A DNA stretch of 64,000 bases from Pseudomonas sediminis (GTDB taxonomy: Bacteria > Pseudomonadota > Gammaproteobacteria > Pseudomonadales > Pseudomonadaceae). The position numbers and the translations under genes are program-made. The notes under the pieces were generated by a model, which saw only the letters and a program-made list of their open reading frames with translations, did no database searches and was not told the origin of the DNA. Where the stretch lies: contig NZ_NIQU01000007.1 in NCBI RefSeq assembly GCF_002741105.1, positions 248,001-312,000 of the forward strand, given 5' to 3'. Position 1 is the stretch's first letter, and every line of letters begins with the position of its first letter. Positions 41,638-51,024 of the stretch are shown here, in pieces.

Positions 41638-42408
41638 TCAGCGCACCACGATGCCGCGACTGGCCAGGTAGGCCTTGGCTTCCGGCACGGAGTACTCGCC
41701 GAAATGGAAGATGCTTGCGGCCAGCACAGCATCGGCCTTGCCTTCGAGGATGCCATCGGCCAGGTGCTGCAGGTTGCCGACGCCACCGGAGGCGATCACC
41801 GGTACGCGCACGGCCTCGCTGATGGCGCGGGTCACGCCCAGGTCGTAGCCGCTCTTGACGCCGTCCTGATCCATGCTGGTGAGCAGAATCTCACCGGCGC
41901 CCAGCTCTTCCATCTTGCGCGCCCACATCACAGCATCCAGGCCGGTCGGCTTGCGCCCGCCATGGGTGAAGATTTCCCAGCGGCCCAGCTCGCCCGGCGC
42001 AGACACGCGCTTGGCATCGATGGCGACGACGATGCACTGCGAGCCGAAGCGTGCAGCGGCTTCACCGACGAACTCAGGGTTGAATACGGCGGCAGTGTTG
42101 ATCGAGACCTTGTCGGCACCAGCATTGAGCAGGTTGCGAATGTCCTGCACGGTGCGCACGCCGCCACCGACGGTCAGCGGGATGAACACCTGGCTGGCCA
42201 TGCGCTCGACGGTGTGCAGGGTGGTGTCGCGGCCATCGACGCTGGCGGTGATGTCGAGGAAGGTGATCTCGTCGGCGCCCTGCTCATCGTAGCGACGAGC
42301 GATTTCCACCGGGTCACCGGCATCGCGGATGTTCTCGAACTTGACGCCCTTGACCACGCGGCCGTTGTCCACGTCCAGGCAAGGAATGATGCGTTTGGCC
42401 AATGCCAT
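41638..42408 (-). CDS. hisF: Imidazole glycerol phosphate synthase, cyclase subunit
   Basis: HisF takes PRFAR and ammonia from HisH to give imidazole glycerol phosphate and AICAR. The 256-aa TIM barrel has the canonical start [24 protein letters not shown] (catalytic Asp in CLDVD), then [40 protein letters not shown] (catalytic Asp) and [14 protein letters not shown]. It lies downstream of hisA on the same strand across a 150-bp gap filled by a large inverted repeat. It works with HisH (43588-44226) as a heterodimer. Confidence 0.98.
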   Translation of the reverse strand: MALAKRIIPCLDVDNGRVVKGVKFENIRDAGDPVEIARRYDEQGADEITFLDITASVDGRDTTLHTVERMASQVFIPLTVGGGVRTVQDIRNLLNAGADKVSINTAAVFNPEFVGEAAARFGSQCIVVAIDAKRVSAPGELGRWEIFTHGGRKPTGLDAVMWARKMEELGAGEILLTSMDQDGVKSGYDLGVTRAISEAVRVPVIASGGVGNLQHLADGILEGKADAVLAASIFHFGEYSVPEAKAYLASRGIVVR

Positions 42409-42452
42409 GCTGAAACCCTCTCTAACCGGCTGCGCCGCACATCCGCGGCGTT

Positions 42453-42549
42453 GCGTGGCGCTCGCTCCTCGCCGTACTACAGTACTGTCTCGTCGCTGCG
42501 CGCCACGCGCCTTGCGTCTGAAGCGGCTCGCTCGCTTAGCGAGGGCTTC
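42453..42549. repeat. Large imperfect inverted repeats in the hisA-hisF gap
   Basis: GCGTGGCG (42453-42460) and CGCCACGC (42501-42508) enclose a partly paired region whose tip is GTACT-AC-AGTAC (42474-42485). A second hairpin (42520-42549) has GAAGC..GCTTC around CTCGC-TTA-GCGAG. The gap between the two his genes is 150 bp and shows no coding sequence. The element resembles other large GC-rich intergenic repeats of pseudomonads. Confidence 0.65.
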
Positions 42550-42558
42550 AGAGCGTGC

Positions 42559-43296
42559 TTAACCCTTGAAGTTGTCGCAGAAGGCCTGCGCCTCGGCCAC
42601 ATCCAGGGTGCCTTCGTAGATGGCACGGCCGGTGATGGCGCCGATGATGCCGGGCGAACGCGCCAGCAGCAGCTTCTCGATATCACCGAGGTTATGGATA
42701 CCACCGGAAGCGATCACAGGGATGCGGCTGGCGGCAGCCAGTGCAGCAGTGGCTTCGACGTTGCAGCCCTGCATCATGCCGTCTTTGGCGATGTCGGTAT
42801 AAACGATGGCGGATACACCGTCAGCCTCGAAGCGCTTGGCCAGGTCGGTCGCCTGCACGCTGGACACTTCCGCCCAACCGTCGGTGGCGACGAAACCGTC
42901 CTTGGCATCCAGGCCGACGATCACCTTGCCAGGGAAGGCCTTGCACGCTTCGGCGACGAACTCGGGCTCTTTGACCGCCTTGGTGCCGATGATCACGTAG
43001 CTGACGCCCGCGCGCACGTAGTGCTCGATGGTCTCCAGGGTACGGATGCCGCCGCCGATCTGGATCGGCAGGGTCGGATAGCGCTTGGCGATGGCGGTGA
43101 CCACTTCACCATTGACCGGCTGGCCTTCGAAGGCGCCGTTGAGGTCGACCAAGTGCAGACGGCGGCAACCGCCCTCGACCCACTTGGCGGCCATGCTCAC
43201 CGGATCATCGGAGAACACCGTGGAGTCTTCCATACGGCCCTGACGCAGACGCACGCAAGCGCCGTCCTTCAGATCGATAGCGGGGATAATCAGCAT
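42559..43296 (-). CDS. hisA: ProFAR isomerase (phosphoribosylformimino-5-aminoimidazole carboxamide ribotide isomerase)
   Basis: HisA isomerises ProFAR to PRFAR, the substrate of HisF. The 245-aa TIM barrel begins [22 protein letters not shown] (catalytic Asp in AIDLKDG), and contains [52 protein letters not shown] (second catalytic Asp) and [11 protein letters not shown]. It is 37 bp downstream of the DUF2164 gene on the same strand, so hisB-hisH-DUF2164-hisA form one unit and hisF follows after the inverted repeat. Confidence 0.98.
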   Translation of the reverse strand: MLIIPAIDLKDGACVRLRQGRMEDSTVFSDDPVSMAAKWVEGGCRRLHLVDLNGAFEGQPVNGEVVTAIAKRYPTLPIQIGGGIRTLETIEHYVRAGVSYVIIGTKAVKEPEFVAEACKAFPGKVIVGLDAKDGFVATDGWAEVSSVQATDLAKRFEADGVSAIVYTDIAKDGMMQGCNVEATAALAAASRIPVIASGGIHNLGDIEKLLLARSPGIIGAITGRAIYEGTLDVAEAQAFCDNFKG

Positions 43297-43333
43297 CGGT
43301 TGAACCTGCTCAAGTTTGAATTCGGTAAGGCGC

Positions 43334-43588
43334 TCAGCTCTTCTCGAGCGCCCAGAGGTCGCTCTCGATGCTCTCGAACCTGTCTTTCAGGTGCGCCTGC
43401 ACATCAAGAATCGCCTTGTTGTAATAGTGCGGCGCCAGCTCGCGAGTGATCTGGTCGAGGACTTCCTGCACTTCGAAGGTGCCCAGCTGCAACTCGAAAC
43501 GCTCATCGAGAAAGCGCTGCAGCATCAGCAACGCGGCCTGCTCCTGGGCGGGCTCGAGCGCGAGACTGGGGACCTTGGCACGAGCCAT
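43334..43588 (-). CDS. DUF2164 family small protein inside the his cluster
   Basis: 84-aa acidic, helical protein of the DUF2164 family ([55 protein letters not shown]). Its ATG overlaps the hisH stop by one base (TAATG), so it is translationally coupled to hisH. Function is unknown. Its position within the his operon between hisH and hisA is conserved in pseudomonads as far as I recall, but no histidine role has been assigned. No catalytic motif is visible. Confidence 0.85.
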   Translation of the reverse strand: MARAKVPSLALEPAQEQAALLMLQRFLDERFELQLGTFEVQEVLDQITRELAPHYYNKAILDVQAHLKDRFESIESDLWALEKS

Positions 43589-44226
43589 TACCAGCGACCA
43601 TCCCAGGCGGCGAAGTTCTGCAGCAACTGCAGGCCGTGGGTATGGCTCTTCTCCGGGTGGAACTGCACGGCGAAGCGCGAGCCTTCGGCCAGCGCCGCAG
43701 CGAAGTCCTTGCCATAGTGACCGCGACCGACCACCTGCTGCGGCTTGCCGGCTTCGATGTAATAGCTGTGCACGAAGTAGAAGCGCGCGTGGTCGGGAAT
43801 GTCGTGCCACAGCGGATGCTTGACCGCCTGCGCCACTTCGTTCCAGCCCATGTGCGGCACCTTCAGGCGTTCGCCTTCCTCGGCCAGGTCCTTGCCGAAG
43901 AAGCGTACCTGGCCGGGAAACAGGCCGATGCAATCGACGCCGTCGTTCTCCTCGCTGCGCTCGAGCAGCGCCTGCATGCCGACGCAAATACCGAGGAATG
44001 GGCGGTCGGCACTGACTTCACGCACCAGCTCATCGAAGCCCAGGCGCTTGATCTCGGCCATGCAATCGCGGATCGCGCCGACACCGGGGAATACCACGCG
44101 GTCCGCTTCGCGGATCACTTTGGCATCGGAGGTCACCAGCACGCGACCAGCGCCGACGTGCTCCAGCGCCTTGGCCACCGAGTGCAGGTTGCCCATGCCA
44201 TAGTCGATTACGGCTACCGTCTGCAT
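43588..44226 (-). CDS. hisH: Imidazole glycerol phosphate synthase, glutaminase subunit
   Basis: HisH hydrolyses glutamine and channels ammonia to HisF. The 212-aa class I glutamine amidotransferase has the nucleophile Cys in [14 protein letters not shown] and the His-x-Glu pair in [21 protein letters not shown]. It starts [17 protein letters not shown], with [12 protein letters not shown] holding the oxyanion strand. It begins immediately after hisB (adjacent stop and start) and overlaps the DUF2164 gene by one base. Confidence 0.98.
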   Translation of the reverse strand: MQTVAVIDYGMGNLHSVAKALEHVGAGRVLVTSDAKVIREADRVVFPGVGAIRDCMAEIKRLGFDELVREVSADRPFLGICVGMQALLERSEENDGVDCIGLFPGQVRFFGKDLAEEGERLKVPHMGWNEVAQAVKHPLWHDIPDHARFYFVHSYYIEAGKPQQVVGRGHYGKDFAAALAEGSRFAVQFHPEKSHTHGLQLLQNFAAWDGRW

Positions 44227-44820
44227 TTACAGGCAGCCCTTGGTCGACGGCATCTGCCCGGCCATGCGCGGGTCCAGCTCGACAGCCATGCGCAGCGCGC
44301 GGCCGAAGGCCTTGAACACGGTCTCGATCTGGTGGTGGGTGTTGTGCCCACGCAGGTTGTCGATATGCAGGCTGACCAGGGCGTGGTTGACGAAGCCCTG
44401 GAAGAATTCCTGGAACAGGTCGACATCGAAGTTACCGACCACCGCACGGGTGAATGGTACGTGCATCTGCAGGCCGGGGCGACCGGAGAAGTCGATCACC
44501 ACGCGCGACAGCGCTTCGTCCAGCGGCACGTAGGAATGGCCGTAACGGGTCATGCCCTTCTTGTCGCCAATGGCCTTGGTAAAGGCCTGGCCGAGGGTAA
44601 TACCGACGTCCTCGACGGTGTGGTGGTCGTCGATATGCAGATCGCCCTTGCACTCGATATCGAGGTCAATCAGACCATGACGGGCGATCTGATCGAGCAT
44701 GTGCTCGAGAAAAGGCACACCAATGTCAAACTTGGCCTTGCCGGTGCCATCCAGGTTGATCGAGACCTTGACCTGGGTTTCCAGGGTGTTGCGCTCGACG
44801 AATGCCGTACGTTCGGCCAT
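44227..44820 (-). CDS. hisB: Imidazoleglycerol-phosphate dehydratase
   Basis: HisB (IGPD) dehydrates imidazole glycerol phosphate to imidazole acetol phosphate. The 197-aa length means it is the monofunctional dehydratase; there is no N-terminal histidinol-phosphatase domain as in the E. coli bifunctional protein. The Mn-binding HHTVEDVG and the matching HNTHHQIE, plus [13 protein letters not shown], are present. The ATG at 44820 ([12 protein letters not shown]) is chosen over 44832 because GGAG lies 6 nt upstream. It is the first gene of the his cluster. The histidinol-phosphatase must therefore be encoded elsewhere, plausibly at 11138-11791. Confidence 0.98.
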   Translation of the reverse strand: MAERTAFVERNTLETQVKVSINLDGTGKAKFDIGVPFLEHMLDQIARHGLIDLDIECKGDLHIDDHHTVEDVGITLGQAFTKAIGDKKGMTRYGHSYVPLDEALSRVVIDFSGRPGLQMHVPFTRAVVGNFDVDLFQEFFQGFVNHALVSLHIDNLRGHNTHHQIETVFKAFGRALRMAVELDPRMAGQMPSTKGCL

Positions 44821-44915
44821 CACCAGCTCCACGAATTACTAACGGAAAAAGGCCAGCATTATAGGCGTGCCGGGGCGGCAACGGCTACCGGCGATGGTCG
44901 GACGGGCAGAAACGA

Positions 44916-44952
44916 AAAAGCCCGCGCAGGCACCAGGCCTGCGCGGGCTTTT
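44916..44952 (-). terminator. Terminator of the OFA-type transporter gene
   Basis: AAAAGCCCGCGCAGGC (44916-44931) and GCCTGCGCGGGCTTTT (44937-44952) form a perfect 16-bp stem with a 5-nt loop and T-tract on the minus strand. It lies just after the transporter stop at 44966 and upstream of hisB. Confidence 0.92.
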
Positions 44953-44965
44953 CACAAGCACGACG

Positions 44966-46624
44966 TTACTGGAACAGCACGACGGTCTTCTGCAGGGTGA
45001 TCCACACACCCCAGGCCAGCGGAATGCCCACCACCAGCCAGGCAGCGACTGCCACCGGCTTGCTCGACGGGTCAGCCGACCACTCCAGCTCGCTCGCTGC
45101 CGGTGCCGATTTCTCGCCATGGGCGCGTTCTGCGGCCAGCTCGGCCTCGGTCATGAAGTACTTCGGCGCCACCGGACGTACCAGGGCGTTGCAGATGAAG
45201 CCCAGCACCAGCAAGCCGGCGAGGATGTACAGGGTGATGTCGTAGGCCGCGGCCTTCTCCACACCGATGCTCAGCTGGTACTCGCGCAGGTAGTTGACCA
45301 GCACCGGACCGAGCACACCTGCAACGGCCCAGGCAGTCAGCAGGCGACCGTGGATCGCGCCGACCATCTGCGTGCCGAACAGGTCAGCCAGGTAAGCCGG
45401 CACGGTGGCAAAACCACCGCCGTACATCGACAGGATGATGCAGAACGCCAGCACGAACAGCGCCAGGCTGCCCAGGTGACCCAGCATCGGTACCGCGGCG
45501 TAGAGCGCGAAGCCCAGGCCGAAGAACACGAAGTAGGTGCCCTTGCGGCCGATGAAGTCCGAGCAGGAGGCCCAGAAGAAGCGGCCGCCGATGTTGAACA
45601 GGCTGAGCAGACCAGTGAAGCCAGCGGCAATCGCGGCGATCTCGGCCAGTTGCGCGGCGTTCAATTCGTTGAATGCCAGGTCGATACCGATCAGCTTGCC
45701 GGCGAAGACTTCCTGCAGCAGCGGCGAGGCCATGCCGATGATGCCGATACCCGCCGACACGTTCAGGCACAGCACAGCCCAGACCAGCCAGAACTGCGGA
45801 GTCTTCCACGCGGTATTAACGTGCACGTGACCCTTGGTGATCATCGCGTTGTTGGCTTTGGCTGCCGGCGCGGTCCAGCCTGCCGGCTTCCAGCCGGTTG
45901 GCGGTACGCGGTAGGACAGCGCGCCACCCATCATGAAGATGAAGTAGATCACCGCCATGACCACGAAGCTCTGCCACACGCCAACACCTTCAGCCGAGGC
46001 GAAGTGATTCATCAGGATTGCCGCCAGCGGCGCACCGACCATCGCACCACCGCCGAAGCCCATGATCGCCATGCCGGTGGCCATGCCACGCTTGTCCGGG
46101 AACCACTTGATCAGGGTCGATACTGGCGAGATGTAGCCCAGGCCCAAGCCGATACCGCCGATTACCCCCGAGCCCAGCCATAGCAGCCAGATCTGATGGG
46201 TATAGATACCCAGCGCGGAAATCAGCAGACCGCCGCACCAGCACAGCGCGGAAACCACACCCGCCTTGCGCGGGCCAGCGTGCTCCAGCCAGCCACCCCA
46301 GATGGCAGCCGAGCAGCCGAGGAAAACGAAGAACAGGGTGTAGATCCAGCCGAGCATGGAGATCTGCCAGTCGCAGTTGCTGGCGAAGATCTGCTCGAAG
46401 AAGCCCATTTCCGGGGCACAAGCCGTGGCAGCGGTGATACCGACCGCCTTGGAGAGCGGCAGCCAGAATACCGAGAAGCCGTAGGCCATGCCGATACACA
46501 GGTGAATGGCGAGAGCGGCTGGCGGAACCAGCCAACGGTTGAAACCGGGGCGCGCGATGATGCGTTCCTTGGACAGGAATGCCGGCTTCGCAGCAGCACC
46601 ATCCAATGCAAAGGCGTCAGTCAT
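44966..46624 (-). CDS. OFA-family MFS transporter
   Basis: 552-aa inner-membrane transporter with about 12 helices. It belongs to the oxalate/formate antiporter-like (OFA) branch of the MFS, seen in WGGWLEHAGPRKAGVVSALCW (loop 2-3 motif A variant), GGIGLGLGYISPVSTLIKWFPDKRGMATGMAIMGFGGGAM and GRFFWASCSDFIGRKGTYFVFF. The C-terminus has a hydrophilic segment (EAELAAERAHGEKSAPAASELEW) followed by one more hydrophobic stretch. Substrates in the family are small monocarboxylates or dicarboxylates; the actual one is not predictable. MTDAFALDG at 46624 is the chosen start. No other gene shares its transcript. Confidence 0.88.
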   Translation of the reverse strand: MTDAFALDGAAAKPAFLSKERIIARPGFNRWLVPPAALAIHLCIGMAYGFSVFWLPLSKAVGITAATACAPEMGFFEQIFASNCDWQISMLGWIYTLFFVFLGCSAAIWGGWLEHAGPRKAGVVSALCWCGGLLISALGIYTHQIWLLWLGSGVIGGIGLGLGYISPVSTLIKWFPDKRGMATGMAIMGFGGGAMVGAPLAAILMNHFASAEGVGVWQSFVVMAVIYFIFMMGGALSYRVPPTGWKPAGWTAPAAKANNAMITKGHVHVNTAWKTPQFWLVWAVLCLNVSAGIGIIGMASPLLQEVFAGKLIGIDLAFNELNAAQLAEIAAIAAGFTGLLSLFNIGGRFFWASCSDFIGRKGTYFVFFGLGFALYAAVPMLGHLGSLALFVLAFCIILSMYGGGFATVPAYLADLFGTQMVGAIHGRLLTAWAVAGVLGPVLVNYLREYQLSIGVEKAAAYDITLYILAGLLVLGFICNALVRPVAPKYFMTEAELAAERAHGEKSAPAASELEWSADPSSKPVAVAAWLVVGIPLAWGVWITLQKTVVLFQ

Positions 46625-46793
46625 AGGTAGGTCTCTTCTTATGGTTACGAGCAAGCAAGGGCAATAGCGTCAGCTCGACGAGGCAAAAGCTTGCGGAGAG
46701 TAGCACCAGGGCGCGACAAATCGCCGCGCAAGAAGTCAATTTTTATCAAAACATGCAGATTTATTGTTTTTTTCGCAAAAACCCAAAAGGCCT

Positions 46794-46813
46794 CATCTAT
46801 TGCATGATAGATG
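46794..46813. promoter_or_regulatory. AT-rich inverted repeat upstream of OFA transporter
   Basis: CATCTAT (46794-46800) and ATAGATG (46807-46813) are perfect 7-bp inverted half-sites with a TGCATG centre. It lies 170 bp upstream of the transporter start, in a strikingly AT-rich stretch (46735-46815) for this genome, between the transporter and the divergent asmA-like gene. This may be a dimeric regulator operator; the regulator is unknown. Confidence 0.4.
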
Positions 46814-46942
46814 GCGTCGATACACACACTGGTCCGTTGCAGGCCGCAGCTTCGGGGAACCGCTCGAACCTATTCCGATCCAAGCTCGAGCCGATCCCCA
46901 TTCAACGCCTCAAGCAGGCGCCTGGGCATAGCAGCATGACGC

Positions 46943-46948
46943 TATAAT
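46943..46948 (+). promoter_or_regulatory. -10 box upstream of the AsmA-family gene
   Basis: TATAAT lies 53 bp upstream of the asmA-like ATG within the 376-bp intergenic region that also holds the inverted repeat at 46794. The -35 element is not clear. Confidence 0.45.
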
Positions 46949-47000
46949 CGGCAGTCGTCTGCACACCGCCATTCCAGCTCTCAAAACCAAGGACCCGTCC

Positions 47001-49226
47001 ATGAAAGCGCTAGGCAAGATCCTGGGCCTTTTCTTTCTCGGCTTGCTGCTGATCGTAGTGGCGCTGCTATTCGCCCTGACCCATCTGTTCGACCCTAACG
47101 ACTACAAGGACGAAATCCGCCAGATCGCCCACGACAAGGCCAATCTCGACCTGCAGCTCAGGGGCGACATCGGCTGGAGCCTGTTCCCCTGGCTGGGCCT
47201 GGAACTGACCGACGCCACTCTGGCCAGCGCCGACACCCCGGACAAGCCCTTCGCTGACCTGCGCATGATCGGCCTGTCAGTGCGCGTGATGCCACTGCTG
47301 CGCAAGGAAGTGCAGATGAGCGACATCCGCGTCGATGGCCTCAACCTCAATCTGCAGCGTGACGACAAAGGCCATGGCAACTGGGAAGGTGTCGGCCGCC
47401 CCGCTCAGGCCAGTGCGCCACAGCAAACGCCCAGCGAGCCGGCGCCGAGCGAAACTACGCCGCCTACCCAGCCGAGCGACAAACCGGCCGGCCAACCGCT
47501 CAAGCTGGACATCGACAGCCTGACCCTGAGCAACTCGCGCGTCGACTACAGCGATGCTCAAAAGGGCCAGCAATTCACCGTCGAGAATATCGAGCTGAAA
47601 ACCGGCGCCATCCGCGAAGGCGCCAGCATCCCGGTCAAGCTCAGCGCCTTCTTCGGCACCAACCAGCCAGTACTGCGCGCACGCAGCGAGGTTGAAGGCC
47701 AACTGCGCTTTGATCGCGCACTCAAGCGCTATCAATTCGAGGACCTCAAGCTGGCCGGCGAAGCCTCGGGGGAACCGCTCAAAGGCAAGACCCTCAACTT
47801 CTCCGCCCAGGGCCAGTTGCTGCTCGACCAGGCAGCCAATATCGCCGAATGGAACGGCCTGAAGCTATCGGCCAACCAATTGCGCGCCCTCGGCGAAATC
47901 AAAGCACGCGAGCTGGACAAGGACGCCAAGATCTCCGGCGGGCTATCCATTGCCTCGCTCAACCTGCGCGAGTTCCTCGAAGGTGTCGGCGTTGAACTGC
48001 CCGCCATGCAGGCCAGCGATAGCCTCAGCCAGTTCGAACTGGTCAGCCGCCTGAACGGCTCGAGCCAGGGCATGATGTTCGAAGAGCTCAACCTCAAGCT
48101 CGACGGCAGCACCTTCACTGGCCAGCTCGGCGTGGCCGATGTCAGCAAACAGGCGCTGCGCGTCGACCTCAAGGGCGACAAGCTCGACCTGAACCGCTAC
48201 CTGCCACCCAAAACCCTGGACAGCGCCGCTGCTGCACGCAAGGCCGAAGTCAAGGACAGCATCGCCGACGCCGGCAAGGATGGCTCTACCCCACTACCCA
48301 AAAAACCCACCCAGCAGGCCTGGAGCGACGAGAAAGTGCTGCCGGTGGATCAGCTGCGCAAGCTCGACATGCAACTGGCGCTCAGCCTCGCCCAGCTCAC
48401 CTACGACAAGCATCAGCTCAGCGACGTCAATCTCAAGGCAAACGGTCGTGGCGGCCTGATCACGGTGGAAGAGGCGCGTGGCAAACTGCAGGGTGGCAGC
48501 TTCGTCGGCAACGGCCGTATCGACGTGCGCCAGGCCGAGCCTATGCTCAGCCTGGAACAACGCCTCAGTCGCATGCCGCTGGAGCCATTACTGAAGAAGG
48601 ATGATCAACCCTCGCCGATCAAGGGTCTGCTCGACCTCGACGCCAAGTTCAACACGCGCGGCAACAGCCAGAAGGCCTGGATCGAAGCGCTCAATGGCAA
48701 CGCCAGCTTCGTCCTCAACGACGGCGTGCTGGTCGACGCCAACCTCGAACAGCAGCTATGCCGTGGCATCGCCATCCTCAACCGCAAGACACTGAGCAAC
48801 CCGCCGACCGGCAAGGACACCCCCTTCCGCGAACTCAAGGGCAGCCTCAGCGTGCGCGATGGCGTCGCCCATAACCCGGACCTCAAGGCCCAGGTGCCGG
48901 GCCTGGCAGTCAGCGGCAACGGTGATCTCGACCTGCGCGTGCTCGGCCTCGACTACAAGGTTGGCATCACCCTGGAAGGCGACCAGCGCGAAATGCCGGA
49001 CCCGGCCTGCCAGGTCAACGAGCGCTACGTCGGCATCGAATGGCCGCTGCGCTGCCGTGGCCCGCTGGAGCTCGGCGCCAAGGCCTGCCGCCTGGATCAG
49101 GACGGCCTCGGCAAGATCGCCGCACGCCTGGCCGGCAACAAGCTGACCGAGAAGCTGGAAGAGAAGCTCGGCGACAAGGTCAGCCCGGAACTGAAAGACG
49201 CACTCAAGGGCCTGTTCAACCGATGA
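47001..49226 (+). CDS. AsmA-family outer-membrane biogenesis protein
   Basis: 741-aa protein with one N-terminal membrane helix ([23 protein letters not shown], about 8-30) and a long periplasmic AsmA domain rich in beta structure. Family marks are the start [42 protein letters not shown] and the C-terminal [56 protein letters not shown] Pro/Ser/Thr-rich linker lies near residues 135-165. AsmA proteins are proposed to move phospholipids between membranes. Overlaps mutY by 4 bp at its stop (ATGA), so mutY is coupled to it. Confidence 0.88.
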   Translation: MKALGKILGLFFLGLLLIVVALLFALTHLFDPNDYKDEIRQIAHDKANLDLQLRGDIGWSLFPWLGLELTDATLASADTPDKPFADLRMIGLSVRVMPLLRKEVQMSDIRVDGLNLNLQRDDKGHGNWEGVGRPAQASAPQQTPSEPAPSETTPPTQPSDKPAGQPLKLDIDSLTLSNSRVDYSDAQKGQQFTVENIELKTGAIREGASIPVKLSAFFGTNQPVLRARSEVEGQLRFDRALKRYQFEDLKLAGEASGEPLKGKTLNFSAQGQLLLDQAANIAEWNGLKLSANQLRALGEIKARELDKDAKISGGLSIASLNLREFLEGVGVELPAMQASDSLSQFELVSRLNGSSQGMMFEELNLKLDGSTFTGQLGVADVSKQALRVDLKGDKLDLNRYLPPKTLDSAAAARKAEVKDSIADAGKDGSTPLPKKPTQQAWSDEKVLPVDQLRKLDMQLALSLAQLTYDKHQLSDVNLKANGRGGLITVEEARGKLQGGSFVGNGRIDVRQAEPMLSLEQRLSRMPLEPLLKKDDQPSPIKGLLDLDAKFNTRGNSQKAWIEALNGNASFVLNDGVLVDANLEQQLCRGIAILNRKTLSNPPTGKDTPFRELKGSLSVRDGVAHNPDLKAQVPGLAVSGNGDLDLRVLGLDYKVGITLEGDQREMPDPACQVNERYVGIEWPLRCRGPLELGAKACRLDQDGLGKIAARLAGNKLTEKLEEKLGDKVSPELKDALKGLFNR

Positions 49227-50290
49227 GCCCCGAGCAATTCAACGGCGCCGTACTGGCCTGGTACGACCAGCACGGGCGCAAGGATCTGCCCTGGCAGCAG
49301 AACATCACGCCCTACCGCGTATGGGTCTCGGAGATCATGCTGCAACAGACCCAGGTCAGCACCGTGCTCGGCTACTTCGACCGCTTCATGGCCGCCTTGC
49401 CGACCGTGAAAGACCTGGCCGAAGCGCCGGAAGACGAAGTGCTGCACCTGTGGACCGGCCTGGGTTACTACACCCGCGCGCGCAACCTGCAGAAGACCGC
49501 GCAGATAGTCATGCGTGAGCACGGTGGCGAGTTCCCGCGCAGCGTCGAGGCGCTCAGCGAACTGCCCGGCATCGGCCGCTCCACCGCCGGCGCCATCGCC
49601 AGCCTGAGCATGGGCGTACGCGCGCCCATCCTCGACGGCAACGTCAAACGCGTGCTGGCGCGCTACGTGGCACAAGAAGGCTACCCAGACGAGCCCAAAG
49701 TAGCCAAACAACTGTGGGACGTAGCCGAGCGCTTTACCCCGCACGAACGGGTCAACCACTACACCCAGGCGATGATGGACCTCGGCGCCACCCTCTGCAC
49801 CCGCAGCAAACCCACCTGCCTGCTGTGCCCGGTGCGCAGCGGCTGTCAGGCCCATCTGCTCGGCCTGGAAATCCGCTACCCGGTGTCCAAGCCGCGCAAG
49901 ACACTGCCACAGAAACGCACCCTGATGCCGCTGCTGGTCAACGCTGCTGGTGACATCCTGCTCTATCGCCGCCCATCGACAGGCCTGTGGGGCGGACTCT
50001 GGAGCCTACCGGAGCTGGATGACCTGTCTCAGCTCGACGAGCTCGGCCAGCAGCAACAGCTCACACTCGGCGAACGCCGCGAACTGGAAGGCCTGACCCA
50101 CACTTTCAGCCACTTCCAACTGGCCATCGAACCCTGGCTGGTCGAGGCAACCGAACAGCCGGGCCGCGTGGCCGAGGCCGACTGGCTCTGGTATAACCTC
50201 GCCACCCCGCCGCGCCTGGGCCTCGCCGCCCCGGTGAAGAAGCTGCTGAAACGCGCGGCGCAAGCCATTACCGCTGGAGAACCGACATGA
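49223..50290 (+). CDS. mutY: Adenine DNA glycosylase
   Basis: MutY removes adenine paired with 8-oxoguanine. The 355-aa protein has the helix-hairpin-helix ([21 protein letters not shown]) with the catalytic Asp in [13 protein letters not shown], and the iron-sulfur cluster ligands spaced C-x6-C-x2-C-x5-C in [17 protein letters not shown]. The C-terminal Nudix-like domain ([34 protein letters not shown]) recognises the 8-oxoG strand. It overlaps the AsmA gene at its start and the yggX gene at its end, as in the conserved mutY-yggX operon. Confidence 0.97.
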   Translation: MSPEQFNGAVLAWYDQHGRKDLPWQQNITPYRVWVSEIMLQQTQVSTVLGYFDRFMAALPTVKDLAEAPEDEVLHLWTGLGYYTRARNLQKTAQIVMREHGGEFPRSVEALSELPGIGRSTAGAIASLSMGVRAPILDGNVKRVLARYVAQEGYPDEPKVAKQLWDVAERFTPHERVNHYTQAMMDLGATLCTRSKPTCLLCPVRSGCQAHLLGLEIRYPVSKPRKTLPQKRTLMPLLVNAAGDILLYRRPSTGLWGGLWSLPELDDLSQLDELGQQQQLTLGERRELEGLTHTFSHFQLAIEPWLVEATEQPGRVAEADWLWYNLATPPRLGLAAPVKKLLKRAAQAITAGEPT

Positions 50291-50559
50291 CCCGCACCGT
50301 ACAGTGCCGCAAATACAAACAGGAACTGCCCGGCCTGGATCGCGCGCCCTACCCTGGCCCCAAAGGCGAAGACATCTTCACCAACGTTTCCAAGCAAGCT
50401 TGGGACGAGTGGCAGAAGCACCAGACCATGCTGATCAACGAGCGTCGCCTGAACATGATGAACGCCGAGGACCGCAAGTTCCTGCAGACCGAGATGGACA
50501 AGTTCCTCTCAGGCGAGGAATACGCCCAGGCCGAAGGCTATGTACCGCCGAGCGAGTGA
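50287..50559 (+). CDS. yggX: YggX, oxidative-damage protection protein
   Basis: 90-aa Fe(II)-trafficking family protein that protects Fe-S clusters from superoxide in enteric bacteria. It begins [33 protein letters not shown] (with the conserved Cys7), followed by [29 protein letters not shown]. The ATG overlaps the mutY stop by 4 bp, giving coupled expression. The order mutY-yggX is widely conserved. Confidence 0.97.
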   Translation: MTRTVQCRKYKQELPGLDRAPYPGPKGEDIFTNVSKQAWDEWQKHQTMLINERRLNMMNAEDRKFLQTEMDKFLSGEEYAQAEGYVPPSE

Positions 50560-50706
50560 CGACACCTGCGGGAGGGGCTTTAGCCGCGACAAGGACTGGT
50601 AACTCTGCACACCGGCCGCCGGGCTCTCGATAGCGGTGCGCACGGCGCACCCTACCCCTCACGAACCTAAGCGCCCGAAATAATTAAATATTTTTCAAAC
50701 CTGCGC

Positions 50707-50735
50707 TTGACACTGATCCTTCAAATCCGTCTAAT
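50707..50735 (+). promoter_or_regulatory. Sigma-70 promoter of tRNA-Phe
   Basis: TTGACA (50707-50712) and TCTAAT (50730-50735) are separated by 17 bp, 12 bp before the tRNA start. The region just after the -10 box is GC-rich (GCGCCCC), like stringently controlled stable-RNA promoters. Confidence 0.85.
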
Positions 50736-50747
50736 AGCGCCCCGTTG

Positions 50748-50823
50748 GCCCAGGTAGCTCAGTTGGTAGAGCAGGGGATTGAAAATCCCCGTGTCGGCGG
50801 TTCGATTCCGTCCCTGGGCACCA
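50748..50823 (+). tRNA. pheT: tRNA-Phe (anticodon GAA)
   Basis: 76-nt cloverleaf with encoded CCA. Acceptor stem GCCCAGG pairs with CCTGGGC; the D-arm GCTC..GAGC and T-arm TTCGATT are standard. The anticodon stem-loop GGGGA-TTGAAAA-TCCCC carries GAA at 50781-50783. It stands at the left edge of the restriction-modification island, but no repeat of its 3' end was found at the right edge. Confidence 0.97.
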
Positions 50824-50857
50824 CTGATTTAACAAGCGATGCAAATCGCTTGAAAAG

Positions 50858-50882
50858 AACCGGCCTCTGAGCCGGTTTTTTA
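50858..50882 (+). terminator. Terminator of tRNA-Phe
   Basis: AACCGGC (50858-50864) pairs with GCCGGTT (50871-50877), followed by TTTTT. A smaller AAGCGAT/ATCGCTT hairpin (50834-50851) precedes it. Confidence 0.85.
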
Positions 50883-51024
50883 TTGCCTGCATTTCCTCCC
50901 TTCCACACCGTCAGCCTCCACTCCGCTGTCGCCAGCACCTCTTCCCCTCGGCATAATCCCGTAGATTCGTCCCCAGCAACACGTTCTCGTTTTGCCAGGA
51001 AGCTGTACACAAGGATCAAGCCCC

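Noticed and set aside
41236-43449. 737-codon plus-strand frame over hisF and hisA
   Set aside because: Antisense shadow of two TIM-barrel genes with complete motifs; it also runs through the intergenic inverted repeat.
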